DNA from: Desulfobulbaceae bacterium
GTDB lineage: Bacteria; Desulfobacterota; Desulfobulbia; Desulfobulbales; Desulfobulbaceae
Direction of reading: 5' to 3'
Assembly: GCA_023544645.1 (NCBI GenBank)
Contig: JAMJFO010000022.1
Coordinates: forward strand, 1 to 50,018
Length of the DNA: 50,018 bases
Position 1 is the first letter of the stretch. Every line of letters starts with the position of its first letter. This document shows positions 1 through 7,886 of this stretch, piece after piece. The translations under genes were made by a program, and so were the position numbers. A model generated the notes under the pieces. That model worked only from the letters and a program-made list of their open reading frames with translations. It ran no database searches and was not told where the DNA came from.

Positions 1-1341
1 CCCGGCAAACCGGATGGTCATATACAGGCATCGGATAGTTGCCAGACATGCCATACGACAAGAGCATTCAGCCCGGTCAGGATGGATCACAGCCTGATTA
101 GCAGTTCCTGCGTTACCTGTCATAATGGCAGCACCGCTCCCGGCAAACCGGATGGTCATATACAGGTACCGGATAGCTGCGAAACATGTCACACAACCAG
201 GGGATGGAGCCCGGCCAGGATGGATCACAGCCTGGTCAACAGCCCCTGTTCGAAATGCCATAATGGAGTTGCAGCTCCCGGAAAACCGGGTGATCATATA
301 CCGGCACCGGAGAACTGTGAAGCGTGTCATACCACAGATGGATGGCTCCCGGCACGAATGGATCATGGCCAGGCAGGTTTTACCTGTGTCACCTGCCATA
401 ATGGCAGCACGGCTCCCGGCAAACCGGTCAACCACATTATTGCACCGGGTCAATGTGAAACCTGCCATACGACTAAGCGCTGGGTGCCTGTACAGATGGA
501 CCACAGCTTGATAACAAGTCCCTGTTTTACCTGCCATAACGGCAGTACAGCCGCCCCAGGTAAACCAGGAAACCATATTCCCACACCGAATATCTGCGAG
601 GCGTGCCACACAACAAACAGATTTTCACCTGCCAACATGGATCATAGCATAGTGAGCAGTATCTGCTTTACCTGTCATAATGGCAGCCTGGCCCCAGGTA
701 AACCAGGAAACCATATCCCCACACCGAATATCTGTGAGGCATGCCATACAACAAGCCGATGGTCACCAGCCAACATGGACCATACTGTGGTGAGTGGGAA
801 CTGCATAATCTGCCATAACGGGCACCTGGCCCCAGGTAAACCGGGGAATCATATTCCCTCGCCGAATACCTGCCAGGCCTGTCACAAGACAAGAAGCTTT
901 ACGCCGGCGTTCATGGATCATAGCCTGGTAAGCGGTGCCTGTATAACCTGCCATAATGGAAACACAGCTCCAGGCAAACCAGGCAATCATATTCCCGCAC
1001 CGGATACCTGTGAGAATTGTCATTCTACACGTGGATGGGTACCTGCGGTTATGGACCATTCCGTCGTAACGTCAGTATGTTTTACCTGTCATAATGGAAA
1101 TAATGCGCCTGGAAAACCAGCCGGCCATGGTCCGACAACGAATAATTGCCAGAACTGCCACAGAAGCACAGCAAACTGGGCAAGCGTCAGTATGGATCAT
1201 AATGAGGTGAACGGACCATGTTTTAGTTGTCATAACGGAGTCATAGCGCCAGGCCAGCCACCGGGTCACCCGAACGTAGGCTTCATATGCGACAACTGCC
1301 ACTATACGACGGGTTTTTCTCCCCTGAAGATAAATTGGTAA
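1..1341 (+). CDS. Tandem-repeat multihaem c-type cytochrome, 5' end outside the window
   Basis: The frame is open from base 1, so the true start and any signal peptide lie upstream. The visible part has 19 CxxCH haem-attachment motifs: one in a partial first unit and two in each of nine units of about 46 residues. Each unit runs MDH, a CxxCHNG motif, APGKP, a conserved HI, a second CxxCH with TT, then WxPA. The conserved MDH and GxH histidines are candidate distal haem ligands. Proteins of this kind in Geobacter and relatives are exported multihaem cytochromes used in extracellular or periplasmic electron transfer. The last unit is degenerate and the protein ends in KINW. The beta-barrel gene starts 88 bp downstream. 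Some CxxCH-repeat proteins bind fewer haems than they have motifs, so the haem number is inferred. Confidence in the family is high; the electron partner is unknown. Confidence 0.88.
   Translation, partial: PGKPDGHIQASDSCQTCHTTRAFSPVRMDHSLISSSCVTCHNGSTAPGKPDGHIQVPDSCETCHTTRGWSPARMDHSLVNSPCSKCHNGVAAPGKPGDHIPAPENCEACHTTDGWLPARMDHGQAGFTCVTCHNGSTAPGKPVNHIIAPGQCETCHTTKRWVPVQMDHSLITSPCFTCHNGSTAAPGKPGNHIPTPNICEACHTTNRFSPANMDHSIVSSICFTCHNGSLAPGKPGNHIPTPNICEACHTTSRWSPANMDHTVVSGNCIICHNGHLAPGKPGNHIPSPNTCQACHKTRSFTPAFMDHSLVSGACITCHNGNTAPGKPGNHIPAPDTCENCHSTRGWVPAVMDHSVVTSVCFTCHNGNNAPGKPAGHGPTTNNCQNCHRSTANWASVSMDHNEVNGPCFSCHNGVIAPGQPPGHPNVGFICDNCHYTTGFSPLKINW
82..1330 (+). repeat. Coding tandem repeat, nine units of about 138 bp
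   Basis: Each unit begins at an ATGGA(T/C)CA(T/C) codon group (82, 220, 358 and so on) and encodes about 46 residues with two CxxCH motifs. Units differ at many synonymous and some replacement positions, so the array is old rather than freshly amplified. Units four and eight each carry one extra codon. Confidence 0.9.
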
Positions 1342-1365
1342 CCGGAATAGTAACTATCAGTAAAC

Positions 1366-1391
1366 ATGCACAGTGTACATGTGCGTGTTTT
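1366..1391 (+). terminator. Possible weak rho-independent terminator after the cytochrome gene
   Basis: ATGCACA (1366-1372) can pair with TGTGCGT (1380-1386), with one G-T pair and a 7-nt loop, followed by a short T run. The stem is short and the T tract has only four bases, so this may be incidental. Confidence 0.3.
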
Positions 1392-1428
1392 GGCTTAACA
1401 AAAGATTCAGGAAAAACAGGCGGAATGC

Positions 1429-3549
1429 ATGAAAATCAATAGGAAATTTCAAGTAGTTGGTCTGGTATTGTTTCTCATGGGGTTGAGTTGTTCAATCGCA
1501 TTCGCAGAATCCATTCGTGACAGGGTGCTGGGGGACGTGAACGTTGACCAGACAGACCAGAATATTGTCATTAAAGTGAGCTTTAATTTTCCAGTACGCT
1601 ATCTCAGACATTATCCGCAGGACTATGGCAGGGAAGTGAACATCCAGGTGGAGCCGATCATTACGAATCCTGAGAATAAGATCGGGCTGATGCACCGTGA
1701 ATCTCTCCCGGCCCCACCCGGTAATCCGGCGGGGCTGGTCCGGTTCCAGTACGAGGGGAACGATCTTTTTAAACCTACTATCAGGGTGGTTTTGAACAAA
1801 GCCAGTAAATATCAAGTCAAACAGGGGGATGATTTTCGAAGTCTTGTTATCCTGCTGCCATTGACAAGCGCTGGATCCGGCACAGGCGGTACGGTCGATA
1901 GCACGCAAAGAACAGCCGGCATGCAGGAGCCGGTCAAGCTGACGAAAGAAAGGCAGGATAGTCTGCTAGCCGAAGGTGAAAAAATGATGGCGGCAAAGGA
2001 ATACATGCGTGCCATCCTCATCTATACGAGGCTGCTTGATTCGTCAGATTCCGGGGTCAGGGAGTTGGCCCAGTTTCAACTGGCAACTGCTCAGGAGTCG
2101 AAAGGACATCTGGCCCATGCCCGTGCCGAGTATAAAAATTATTTGATGGCCTATCCTGAGGGTAAAAATGTGAATCTGGCCCGGGAAAGGTTAAACGCTC
2201 TCATGGAGAACATTCAAGGGGGGGGCGGCGATATTTCCGGGGTGGCCGACGGGCAATGGATACATGAATATTATGGCGGTTTATCGGTGTATTATGAGCG
2301 GGACGAGAGTCTGTATGAGAACCAGAAGGATATAGAAAATTATTCATCTCTGATCACAGGATTCGATGCAACCCTGAAGTCGCGGAACAATATATTCGTG
2401 TCTGAACTCGTTGCCATCGGCAGCTATGAGCTTTCGTTCCTGGATACGAATGATGATGAGACCCGGGTCAACAGGCTGTATATAAATCTGGAAAATACCA
2501 CGGGAACAATAACCGGCCGCCTGGGCAGGCAGTCCTCAAGCAAAGGCGGCGTTCTCACACGTTTTGACGGCGCCGGTTTCGGATACCATTTCACAGACAA
2601 AATCCGCATGAATCTGGTGGCTGGGTATCCTGTCAATCTGCCCTATGATGATCTTGAAACGGATAAGTATTTTTATGGAGTCAACTTTGATCTGGGCCGC
2701 TTTGCAGATCATTGGGATGTGAACACCTACTTTATAAATCAAATCTCTGATGATGTCGACGACCGGCGCGCATTAGGCGGTGAAGTCAGATTTGTTGGAC
2801 AGCAGGGCAGTTTGTACTCACTGCTGGATTACGACATTCTCTACGATGAGCTCAGTGTATTTCTGCTTTCAGGGAATTACCTGCTGCCCAACAACAGCAC
2901 CAGGATCAACATTATGGCGGATTTCCGGGGAGTGCCGATTCTGAGCAGCAGCAATGCGTTGATCGGGCAGAATTCACCTTCGCTGGAAGCACTGGAAGAA
3001 GCCATAGGCGAAGACGAACTGCGCCGGCTCGCTGAAGACAGGACCCTGGACAGCAGTTTCGCTACCGTTGGCATATCTCAACCCCTGACGGAGACGCTGC
3101 AGATCGCCGGTGATATTTCCTGGACGAAAATTGATGGAGCACCCGCTTCCGGAGGTCTTGAAGCCTTTGAATCAACCGGTGACGAATTTTATTATTCACT
3201 GCAGTTCCTTGGCAGCAGCCTGGTCAGAAACGGGGACTTTGCCTCTGCCGGATTACGGTATGGGGATACAAAGTTACGAGACTATTATACATTCTCAGTT
3301 AACTACCGTTATCCGTTCAGTGATATCTTCCGGATTAGCCCCAGAATGAAGATTGAATATCGGGAGAATAAAGTACTGGCTGGCGAACAATGGCGTTTTA
3401 TACCCGGTCTGCGTATTGAGTACACCTTGGGTAAAGATTGGAGATTTGAAATTGATGGCGAATATCGCTATGCCGATCAGGCGCTTGAAGGAATAGTTGA
3501 CAGTAAGGATGGTTACTCACTCTCCTTGGGTTTTCGCTGGGATTTTTAA
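1429..3549 (+). CDS. Exported TPR and beta-barrel outer-membrane protein
   Basis: The 706-residue product starts with a clear signal peptide (about residues 1-26, ending SIAFA). Residues 27-145 form a beta-rich domain resembling AMIN-type cell-envelope domains. A linker rich in G, S and T follows, then TPR-like helices at about 170-260 (AEGEKMMAAKEYMRAILIY and a second helix pair ending in NLARERL). From about 270 to the end, alternating aromatic strands finish in SLGFRWDF, with the terminal phenylalanine typical of outer-membrane barrels. It lies directly after the multihaem cytochrome in the same orientation, so it could be a porin partner or an export or anchoring factor for it. That pairing is inferred from position only. 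I do not recognise a named family. Confidence 0.75.
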   Translation: MKINRKFQVVGLVLFLMGLSCSIAFAESIRDRVLGDVNVDQTDQNIVIKVSFNFPVRYLRHYPQDYGREVNIQVEPIITNPENKIGLMHRESLPAPPGNPAGLVRFQYEGNDLFKPTIRVVLNKASKYQVKQGDDFRSLVILLPLTSAGSGTGGTVDSTQRTAGMQEPVKLTKERQDSLLAEGEKMMAAKEYMRAILIYTRLLDSSDSGVRELAQFQLATAQESKGHLAHARAEYKNYLMAYPEGKNVNLARERLNALMENIQGGGGDISGVADGQWIHEYYGGLSVYYERDESLYENQKDIENYSSLITGFDATLKSRNNIFVSELVAIGSYELSFLDTNDDETRVNRLYINLENTTGTITGRLGRQSSSKGGVLTRFDGAGFGYHFTDKIRMNLVAGYPVNLPYDDLETDKYFYGVNFDLGRFADHWDVNTYFINQISDDVDDRRALGGEVRFVGQQGSLYSLLDYDILYDELSVFLLSGNYLLPNNSTRINIMADFRGVPILSSSNALIGQNSPSLEALEEAIGEDELRRLAEDRTLDSSFATVGISQPLTETLQIAGDISWTKIDGAPASGGLEAFESTGDEFYYSLQFLGSSLVRNGDFASAGLRYGDTKLRDYYTFSVNYRYPFSDIFRISPRMKIEYRENKVLAGEQWRFIPGLRIEYTLGKDWRFEIDGEYRYADQALEGIVDSKDGYSLSLGFRWDF

Positions 3550-3552
3550 GCG

Positions 3553-3801
3553 TTGAACAGGGACCAGGCGTGGAGAGAGTGTTTTTCGGGCAAGCAGGAT
3601 TTTGAAATATTTATCACTCTTTTGAAAGAGGCAGCTGAGCTGTGGGATGTCCAGGTAAGTGCGTATTGCCTCATGAGCAATCATTACCATATCCTATTGC
3701 AGACTCCCCAGGGTAATTTGTCTCGTTTCATGCGACATCTAAATGGTGTCTATACCCAGCGGTATAACCGATTGCACGGTTATGACGGGGGCGGCCGGTA
3801 G
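3553..3801 (+). pseudogene. Truncated REP-associated (IS200-like, Y1) transposase remnant
   Basis: The 82-residue reading frame matches the middle of RAYT/TnpA-REP proteins. It contains the typical AYCLMSNHYHILLQTP stretch with the HUH metal-binding HYH, followed by LSRFMRHLNGVYTQRYNRLHG. The N-terminal strand that normally carries HVxNRG is cut to NRD, and everything after YNRLHG is missing, including the region with the catalytic tyrosine. The only possible start is TTG, 4 bp after the preceding stop. It should be inactive. Family known, loss of function inferred. Confidence 0.8.
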
Positions 3802-3871
3802 GATGGCGGTAAGAGAGAGCTTAATTTTACTCTGACCCTAATTAATACACTAATTAATATTACAATGTCTT

Positions 3872-3925
3872 TTAGCGACAAATAAAGATGAATTAGCGAC
3901 AGATAAAGCTTTTTTGTGTCGCTAA
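3872..3925. promoter_or_regulatory. Three copies of a 9-bp operator-like motif upstream of fic
   Basis: TTAGCGACA occurs at 3872-3880 and 3893-3901 in direct orientation, and as its exact reverse complement TGTCGCTAA at 3917-3925. The last copy overlaps where the -35 region of the fic promoter should be. The Fic product begins with a winged-helix-like domain, so self-repression through these sites is plausible but inferred. Confidence 0.6.
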
Positions 3926-3941
3926 GTAGGATTTTATGCCG

Positions 3942-3955
3942 TATAATCTGAACCA
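3942..3955 (+). promoter_or_regulatory. Consensus -10 box immediately before the fic ATG
   Basis: A perfect TATAAT at 3942-3947 ends only 7 bp before the ATG at 3955. A transcript starting the usual distance downstream would begin at or next to the start codon. No Shine-Dalgarno sequence is visible, which fits a leaderless mRNA. The -35 region is poor and overlaps the TGTCGCTAA copy. Confidence 0.5.
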
Positions 3956-5349
3956 TGCCTAAACAGATTCCCGAACAAGAGCTGGAGGCCATTCTTGCGA
4001 TTGTGGCGGCGCACCCCGAGGGAGTGCGGGCCGGGACGATCCATGAGGGGCTGGAATTTAAACTGCCGCCGCGGATGCTGCAGCGCCGCTTGGCGTTGCT
4101 GGTGGGACAAAACAGGCTGATCGCGGAGGGCCGGGGCCGCGGGCGCCGTTATCGGGCGCCGATGGGCAGCGGCAAAGGGGTCGGTGTTCTCCCTGCCTTG
4201 AGAGCGGAAGCGCACGGGGAAACGTATGTGCCGGTTTCATCTGAAGGGGGAGAAATCAGGCAGGCCATCCGCCAACCTGTCCAGAATCGTCAACCGGTTG
4301 GTTACAATCGTTCTTTCCTTGACAGCTACCGGCCGAACGAAACCTTTTATCTGCCAGAGCAAACCCGGCAGCGTCTTTTGGATATGGGGCGCTCAACGGA
4401 TGATCTGCGGCCAGCCGGCACCCATGCGCGGCAAATCTACAGCCGCCTGCTGATTGATCTGTCCTGGAATTCCAGCCGCCTGGAGGGTAACACCTACTCG
4501 CTGCTGGAGACCGAACGTCTGCTGGAGTTGGGCGAAAGCGCCGAAGGCAAGGATGCGTTGGAAGCGCAGATGATTTTAAACCACAAGGCGGCCATCGACC
4601 TGCTGGTCGAGCATGCCGACGAGGTGGGCTTCAATCGCTATACGATTCTCAACCTGCACGCCCTGTTGTCGGAAAACCTGCTGGCTGACCCGGGGGCTTG
4701 CGGACGCCTGCGTACCATCGCGGTGGATATCCATGGCGCGGTGTTTCATCCACTGGAACTCCCGCAATTGATCGAGGAAGCTTTCCAGCAGGTACTCGAC
4801 ACGGCGGCGGCGATTCGTGATCCGTTTGAACAGGCCTTTTTTGTTATGGTACATCTGCCCCATCTGCAGCCGTTCGAGGATGTGAATAAGCGCGTTTCGC
4901 GACTCGCGGCCAACATTCCGTTGATCCGCGGTAACCTGAGTCCGCTGTCCTTTGTCGATGTTCCCGAACGGGCCTATGTCGATGGGATTCTCGGGGTGTA
5001 CGAACTCAACCGGACCGTGTTGCTGCACGATGTTTTCGCCTGGGCCTATGAGAGATCCTGCGCGCGTTATTCGGCGGTGCGCAAATCCCTCGGGCAGCCT
5101 GATCCCTTCAGGCTGCGCTACCGCGATATGCTGGCGGAGATTGTTTCCGAGGTTGTACGCCGCGGTAAAGGCAAGAAAGAAGCAATAGAGTTTATCCGGC
5201 AGAGTGCGCGGCAGCGGGTAACACAGGAGGATCGGGCGCGCTTTGTCGAAATCGCGGAGACGGAACTCATGAACCTGCACGAGGGTAATATCGCCCGCTA
5301 CCGCTTGCGGCCTTCGGAATACATAGCATGGCGGAGTGTCTGGGAATAA
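3955..5349 (+). CDS. Fic family protein with N-terminal winged helix and divergent active-site motif
   Basis: The 464-residue protein has three parts. Residues 1-65 look like a winged helix-turn-helix. A middle helical region carries S173-S-R-L-E177-G178, which matches the class II Fic inhibitory motif [S/T]xxxE[G/N]. The Fic core has the motif around H300-L-P-H-L-Q-P-F-E-D-V-N-K-R-V-S-R316. Canonical Fic enzymes have HPFxxGNGR and transfer AMP to hydroxyl side chains of target proteins. Here Q305 stands where the catalytic histidine normally precedes PF, and V310 and K312 replace the two glycines; the asparagine and arginines remain. I recall a subgroup with QPFEDVNKR, so this is probably a family variant rather than decay. 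Activity and target are unknown. The gene is GC-rich compared with its surroundings and has its own operator and promoter. Confidence 0.85.
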   Translation: MPKQIPEQELEAILAIVAAHPEGVRAGTIHEGLEFKLPPRMLQRRLALLVGQNRLIAEGRGRGRRYRAPMGSGKGVGVLPALRAEAHGETYVPVSSEGGEIRQAIRQPVQNRQPVGYNRSFLDSYRPNETFYLPEQTRQRLLDMGRSTDDLRPAGTHARQIYSRLLIDLSWNSSRLEGNTYSLLETERLLELGESAEGKDALEAQMILNHKAAIDLLVEHADEVGFNRYTILNLHALLSENLLADPGACGRLRTIAVDIHGAVFHPLELPQLIEEAFQQVLDTAAAIRDPFEQAFFVMVHLPHLQPFEDVNKRVSRLAANIPLIRGNLSPLSFVDVPERAYVDGILGVYELNRTVLLHDVFAWAYERSCARYSAVRKSLGQPDPFRLRYRDMLAEIVSEVVRRGKGKKEAIEFIRQSARQRVTQEDRARFVEIAETELMNLHEGNIARYRLRPSEYIAWRSVWE

Positions 5350-5503
5350 TGCCTGCCGGCAGGCGATGGCAGCAGGCGCAGCAGGCGATGGGGTCGGACC
5401 AAGACAAATGACTGATTTGACAACGGAAGGATGTGAAAAATGGACTGTTTTCTGCCTTAGAAGCACTATTTTAATGGTCAAAAGGAGCTTTTAAGGAAAA
5501 AAG

Positions 5504-5551
5504 TCCCAACGAAAACATTCTGCGGACAAGCCGCAGATGTTCTCGTTCGCT
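5504..5551. other. attC-like imperfect palindrome upstream of the methyltransferase gene
   Basis: The arm at 5508-5525 (starting AACGA, ending CTGCGG) pairs with 5531-5547 (CCGCAG to CTCGTT) around a 5-nt loop. There is one mismatch and one unpaired T. The outer AAC and GTT trinucleotides and the extrahelical base recall integron attC sites. The R boxes do not fit RYYYAAC/GTTRRRY fully (TCCCAAC and GTTCGCT), so the identity is tentative. The methyltransferase ATG lies 24 bp downstream. Confidence 0.4.
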
Positions 5552-5574
5552 CAAAGAGAGAAAAAGATGACACT

Positions 5575-6327
5575 ATGGATGATTTCACACTCCTGATGGA
5601 CCTCCACAAACAAGGCCATCGGCAGGGACCTGGCGGGGATGCCGAGACCGAACTTGCCATAAATCTAGCCATGATCGAGCGGACCGACCCTTTGAAGGTT
5701 GCCGATATCGGGTGCGGTACGGGTGCATCCACCCTTGTGCTTGCCCGACTCTTGAATGCCCAGATCACGGCGGTGGACTTCCTTCAGGACTTCTTGGATC
5801 TTTTGAATGAAAGAGCCGAAAGCGCCGGGGTTGCAGACCGGATATCTACGCTTGCATGCTCCATGGACAATCTGCCTTTCGCCAACGAAGAGTTGGACGT
5901 GATTTGGTCCGAGGGTGCCGTCTACAACATTGGATTTGAAAAGGGCGTAGCTGAGTGGCAACGCTTTCTGAAACCGGGTGGTCTACTGGTTACCTCCGAG
6001 ATCACATGGCTCACGGACTCCCGCCCAGCGGAGCTCCAGAAGCACTGGGATAGCGAGTATCCCGAGATCGACTTGGCTTCGACCAAGATGAGAGTTCTGG
6101 AGAAACACGGCTATTCGCCCATCGGGTACTTCGTATTGCCGGAACATTGTTGGTAGGACGAGTATTACCGACCCATGCAGGCGAGATTCGATGATTTCCT
6201 GAACCGGAACGGAAACAGCGAAGAAGCACGTGAGATTGTGGCCGCAGAGCAACAGGAACTTGACCTCTACGAAACATACAAAACTCACATCAGCTATGGG
6301 GTGTATCTCGCAAGAAAACTCAAATAA
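5575..6327 (+). pseudogene. Class I SAM-dependent methyltransferase gene interrupted by an in-frame TAG
   Basis: The frame opens at ATG 5575 and encodes a Rossmann methyltransferase with motif I VADIGCGTGAS near residue 43, an acidic AVDF after strand 2, and LKPGG later. It reaches LPEHCW and then a TAG at 6154-6156 (codon 194). The same frame continues without another stop as DEYYRPMQARFDDFLNRN and on to TAA at 6325-6327, still reading like the normal C-terminal helices of the family, about 250 residues in all. TAG is used as an ordinary stop in this window (for example at 12380 and 15742). The simplest reading is therefore a recent nonsense mutation or a sequencing error rather than recoding. 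The substrate is unknown. It lies between an attC-like hairpin and an IS remnant. Confidence 0.75.
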
Positions 6328-6434
6328 CGAGGCGGACAATCCAGTGTGCACTGTACTGTAATCGGGGACAATCCAGAATGGCGCTAGTTTAAGGTATTTT
6401 TTTGCAACAAACAACCTGAAAATATTGGCAAAAA

Positions 6435-7145
6435 ATGCTATATTTCTCAATGCAAAACATACAAAATGCCATGCCAATGCTCCCAGGATTTGACCTGCAT
6501 CGTCGAGGTCGAAAACCCCATACCGCCCAGCAGAAATTTGCCGAGAAAATCGCTCTGCTCAAGCAAAAATCCTTCAAACAAATCGGAGAGATTTTTGACC
6601 CGTTTATTCCCCGCAAACTGCTCAAGCCTGCACAATATGGGACGATGAGCCGCCAAAGGATTTTCTCCAAGGAGAACACCTTCTGGGCTTTCTTCAGTCA
6701 GATCCTGGATGCCGACGGGGGTTGCAAGGAGGTGATCCGCAAGCTTCAATCCTATGCCTCCATCAAGGGGGTCAAGGTACCATCGTCCTCAACCGCTTCG
6801 TATTGCACAGCGCGCAGAAAATTGGATGCGCAGATGCTTGTGGAAATTTTTGCTCATACGGCTGATCGGCTTGATAAAATGCCGGCGGCCGGCTTGCTGA
6901 ACAACCGGCGGGTTGTCGTTGTCGACGGGACAGGTGTCAGCATGCCTGATACGCCGGAAAACCAGGAAATTTGGCCACAATCATCCTTGCAAAAGCCGGG
7001 ATGCGGGTTTCCGACAGCACGCATCTGCGCCTGTTTTTCGCTGGAAAGCGGGGCTTTGCTCAGTTACGCCATTGGCAACAAGAAGTGTAACGAGCTCCCG
7101 CTGTTCCGTAAACCAGACATATCACGCACAAAAAGTACCGTGTAA
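6435..7145 (+). mobile_element. IS4-family transposase, 3'-truncated remnant
   Basis: The 236-residue frame matches the N-terminal half of IS4-type DDE transposases. There is a helical N-terminal region, then VVVVDGTGVSMPDTPENQ with the first catalytic aspartate, then FPTARICACFSLESGALLSY. Homology stops after ELPLFRK, and the last few residues are unrelated. The second aspartate and the glutamate are absent, so it cannot transpose alone. GGACAATCCAG appears twice just upstream (6334-6344 and 6366-6376), near where the left end of the element should be. The right end is not recognisable. Confidence 0.8.
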
Positions 7146-7223
7146 TATATAAAATTGAGAATTTTTCTGTTTACATATTGCGTATACTACACACCTCGAA
7201 TTTGATGGGTTTATGAAATTTCA

Positions 7224-7254
7224 GCGGACGAGCCGCAGATGATCTCGTTACGCT
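7224..7254 (+). repeat. Second partial copy of the sequence at 5522-5551
   Basis: This stretch matches 5522-5551 at all but three positions: two substitutions and one inserted A. It contains GCGG and CCGC arms around a 5-nt loop and ends in GTTACGC, close to the attC R' consensus GTTRRRY. Only the right half of the palindrome is present. It marks the downstream edge of the mosaic region. Confidence 0.6.
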
Positions 7255-7407
7255 GATGTCCCCCTGATTCAAACGCCCCGGCGGCATTGTTTCAGCTGAC
7301 AAAGCCGGGGAGAGTTTCCATACAGGGACAGTGTTGACATTCGCCTTGAATGAGCGCCATTTTGGATATAACATGATATTTGTTGAACTTCTGCAAGGAG
7401 AAATTTT

Positions 7408-7869
7408 TTGAGTATGGAACTATTGACTCCCTGGCTGATCTGGATGCTGATGGGATTTGCGCTGGCCCTGCTGGAAATGGCGTTACCCGGGTTCATCGTG
7501 ATTTTCTTTGGTCTTGGATGCCTGATCACGGCGGCGGCGCTGCTGTTGTTCGATCTGAGCCTGTCCCAACAGGTTTTGCTGTTTCTCTGTGCGTCCCTGA
7601 TATCGCTGATCGGTTTGCGCAGTTGGGCGCACCGGACCTTCAAGGGTGCTTCACCGGAGGATGGTACGGACATCCTTGACGACTTTCCCCATGAGGCCAG
7701 GGTGTCGGTGACCCGGTCAATCTCGGTCAATGAATACGGCCGGATCCGCTATCGCGGCACCGACTGGTACGCCACGGCGGACGAGGAGATCGACGCGGGA
7801 TCGACGGTCGAAATTGTCCGTTACGCTGATACGTCCCGTCAGGTATTTTTCGTTAAGAAAATTCAATAA
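7408..7869 (+). CDS. NfeD-like membrane protein
   Basis: The 153-residue protein has two or three hydrophobic segments in residues 7-75, including the LALLEMALPGF typical of short NfeD proteins. A C-terminal OB-fold-like domain follows (about 90-150, with GRIRYRGTDWYATADEEI). NfeD proteins are encoded beside stomatin/SPFH proteins and are thought to work with them in membrane microdomains. The partner gene starts 17 bp downstream. The TTG at 7408 has AAGGAG 7 nt upstream and is preferred to ATG 7414, which is 13 nt from the same site. Confidence 0.88.
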   Translation: MSMELLTPWLIWMLMGFALALLEMALPGFIVIFFGLGCLITAAALLLFDLSLSQQVLLFLCASLISLIGLRSWAHRTFKGASPEDGTDILDDFPHEARVSVTRSISVNEYGRIRYRGTDWYATADEEIDAGSTVEIVRYADTSRQVFFVKKIQ

Positions 7870-7886
7870 CAACAGGAGATAACAAT

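Noticed and set aside
3802-3860. TTAATTTTACTCTGACCC tract after the transposase remnant as the element's terminal repeat
   Set aside because: It resembles sequence I associate with such transposons, but no matching left end is visible, so it was not called.
5351-5364. Perfect palindrome GCCTGCCGGCAGGC just after the fic stop, as a terminator
   Set aside because: No T run follows on either strand and GCAGGC is repeated nearby, so it looks like a GC-rich local repeat.
4576-5481. Long minus-strand reading frame antisense to fic
   Set aside because: It mirrors codon bias of the real Fic gene on the plus strand and has no recognisable domain or start signal.
7334-7372. TTGACA and TATAAC before nfeD as a promoter
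   Set aside because: The spacing is 27 bp; a weaker TTGAAT gives 15-17 bp with imperfect -10 choices, so no confident promoter could be assigned.
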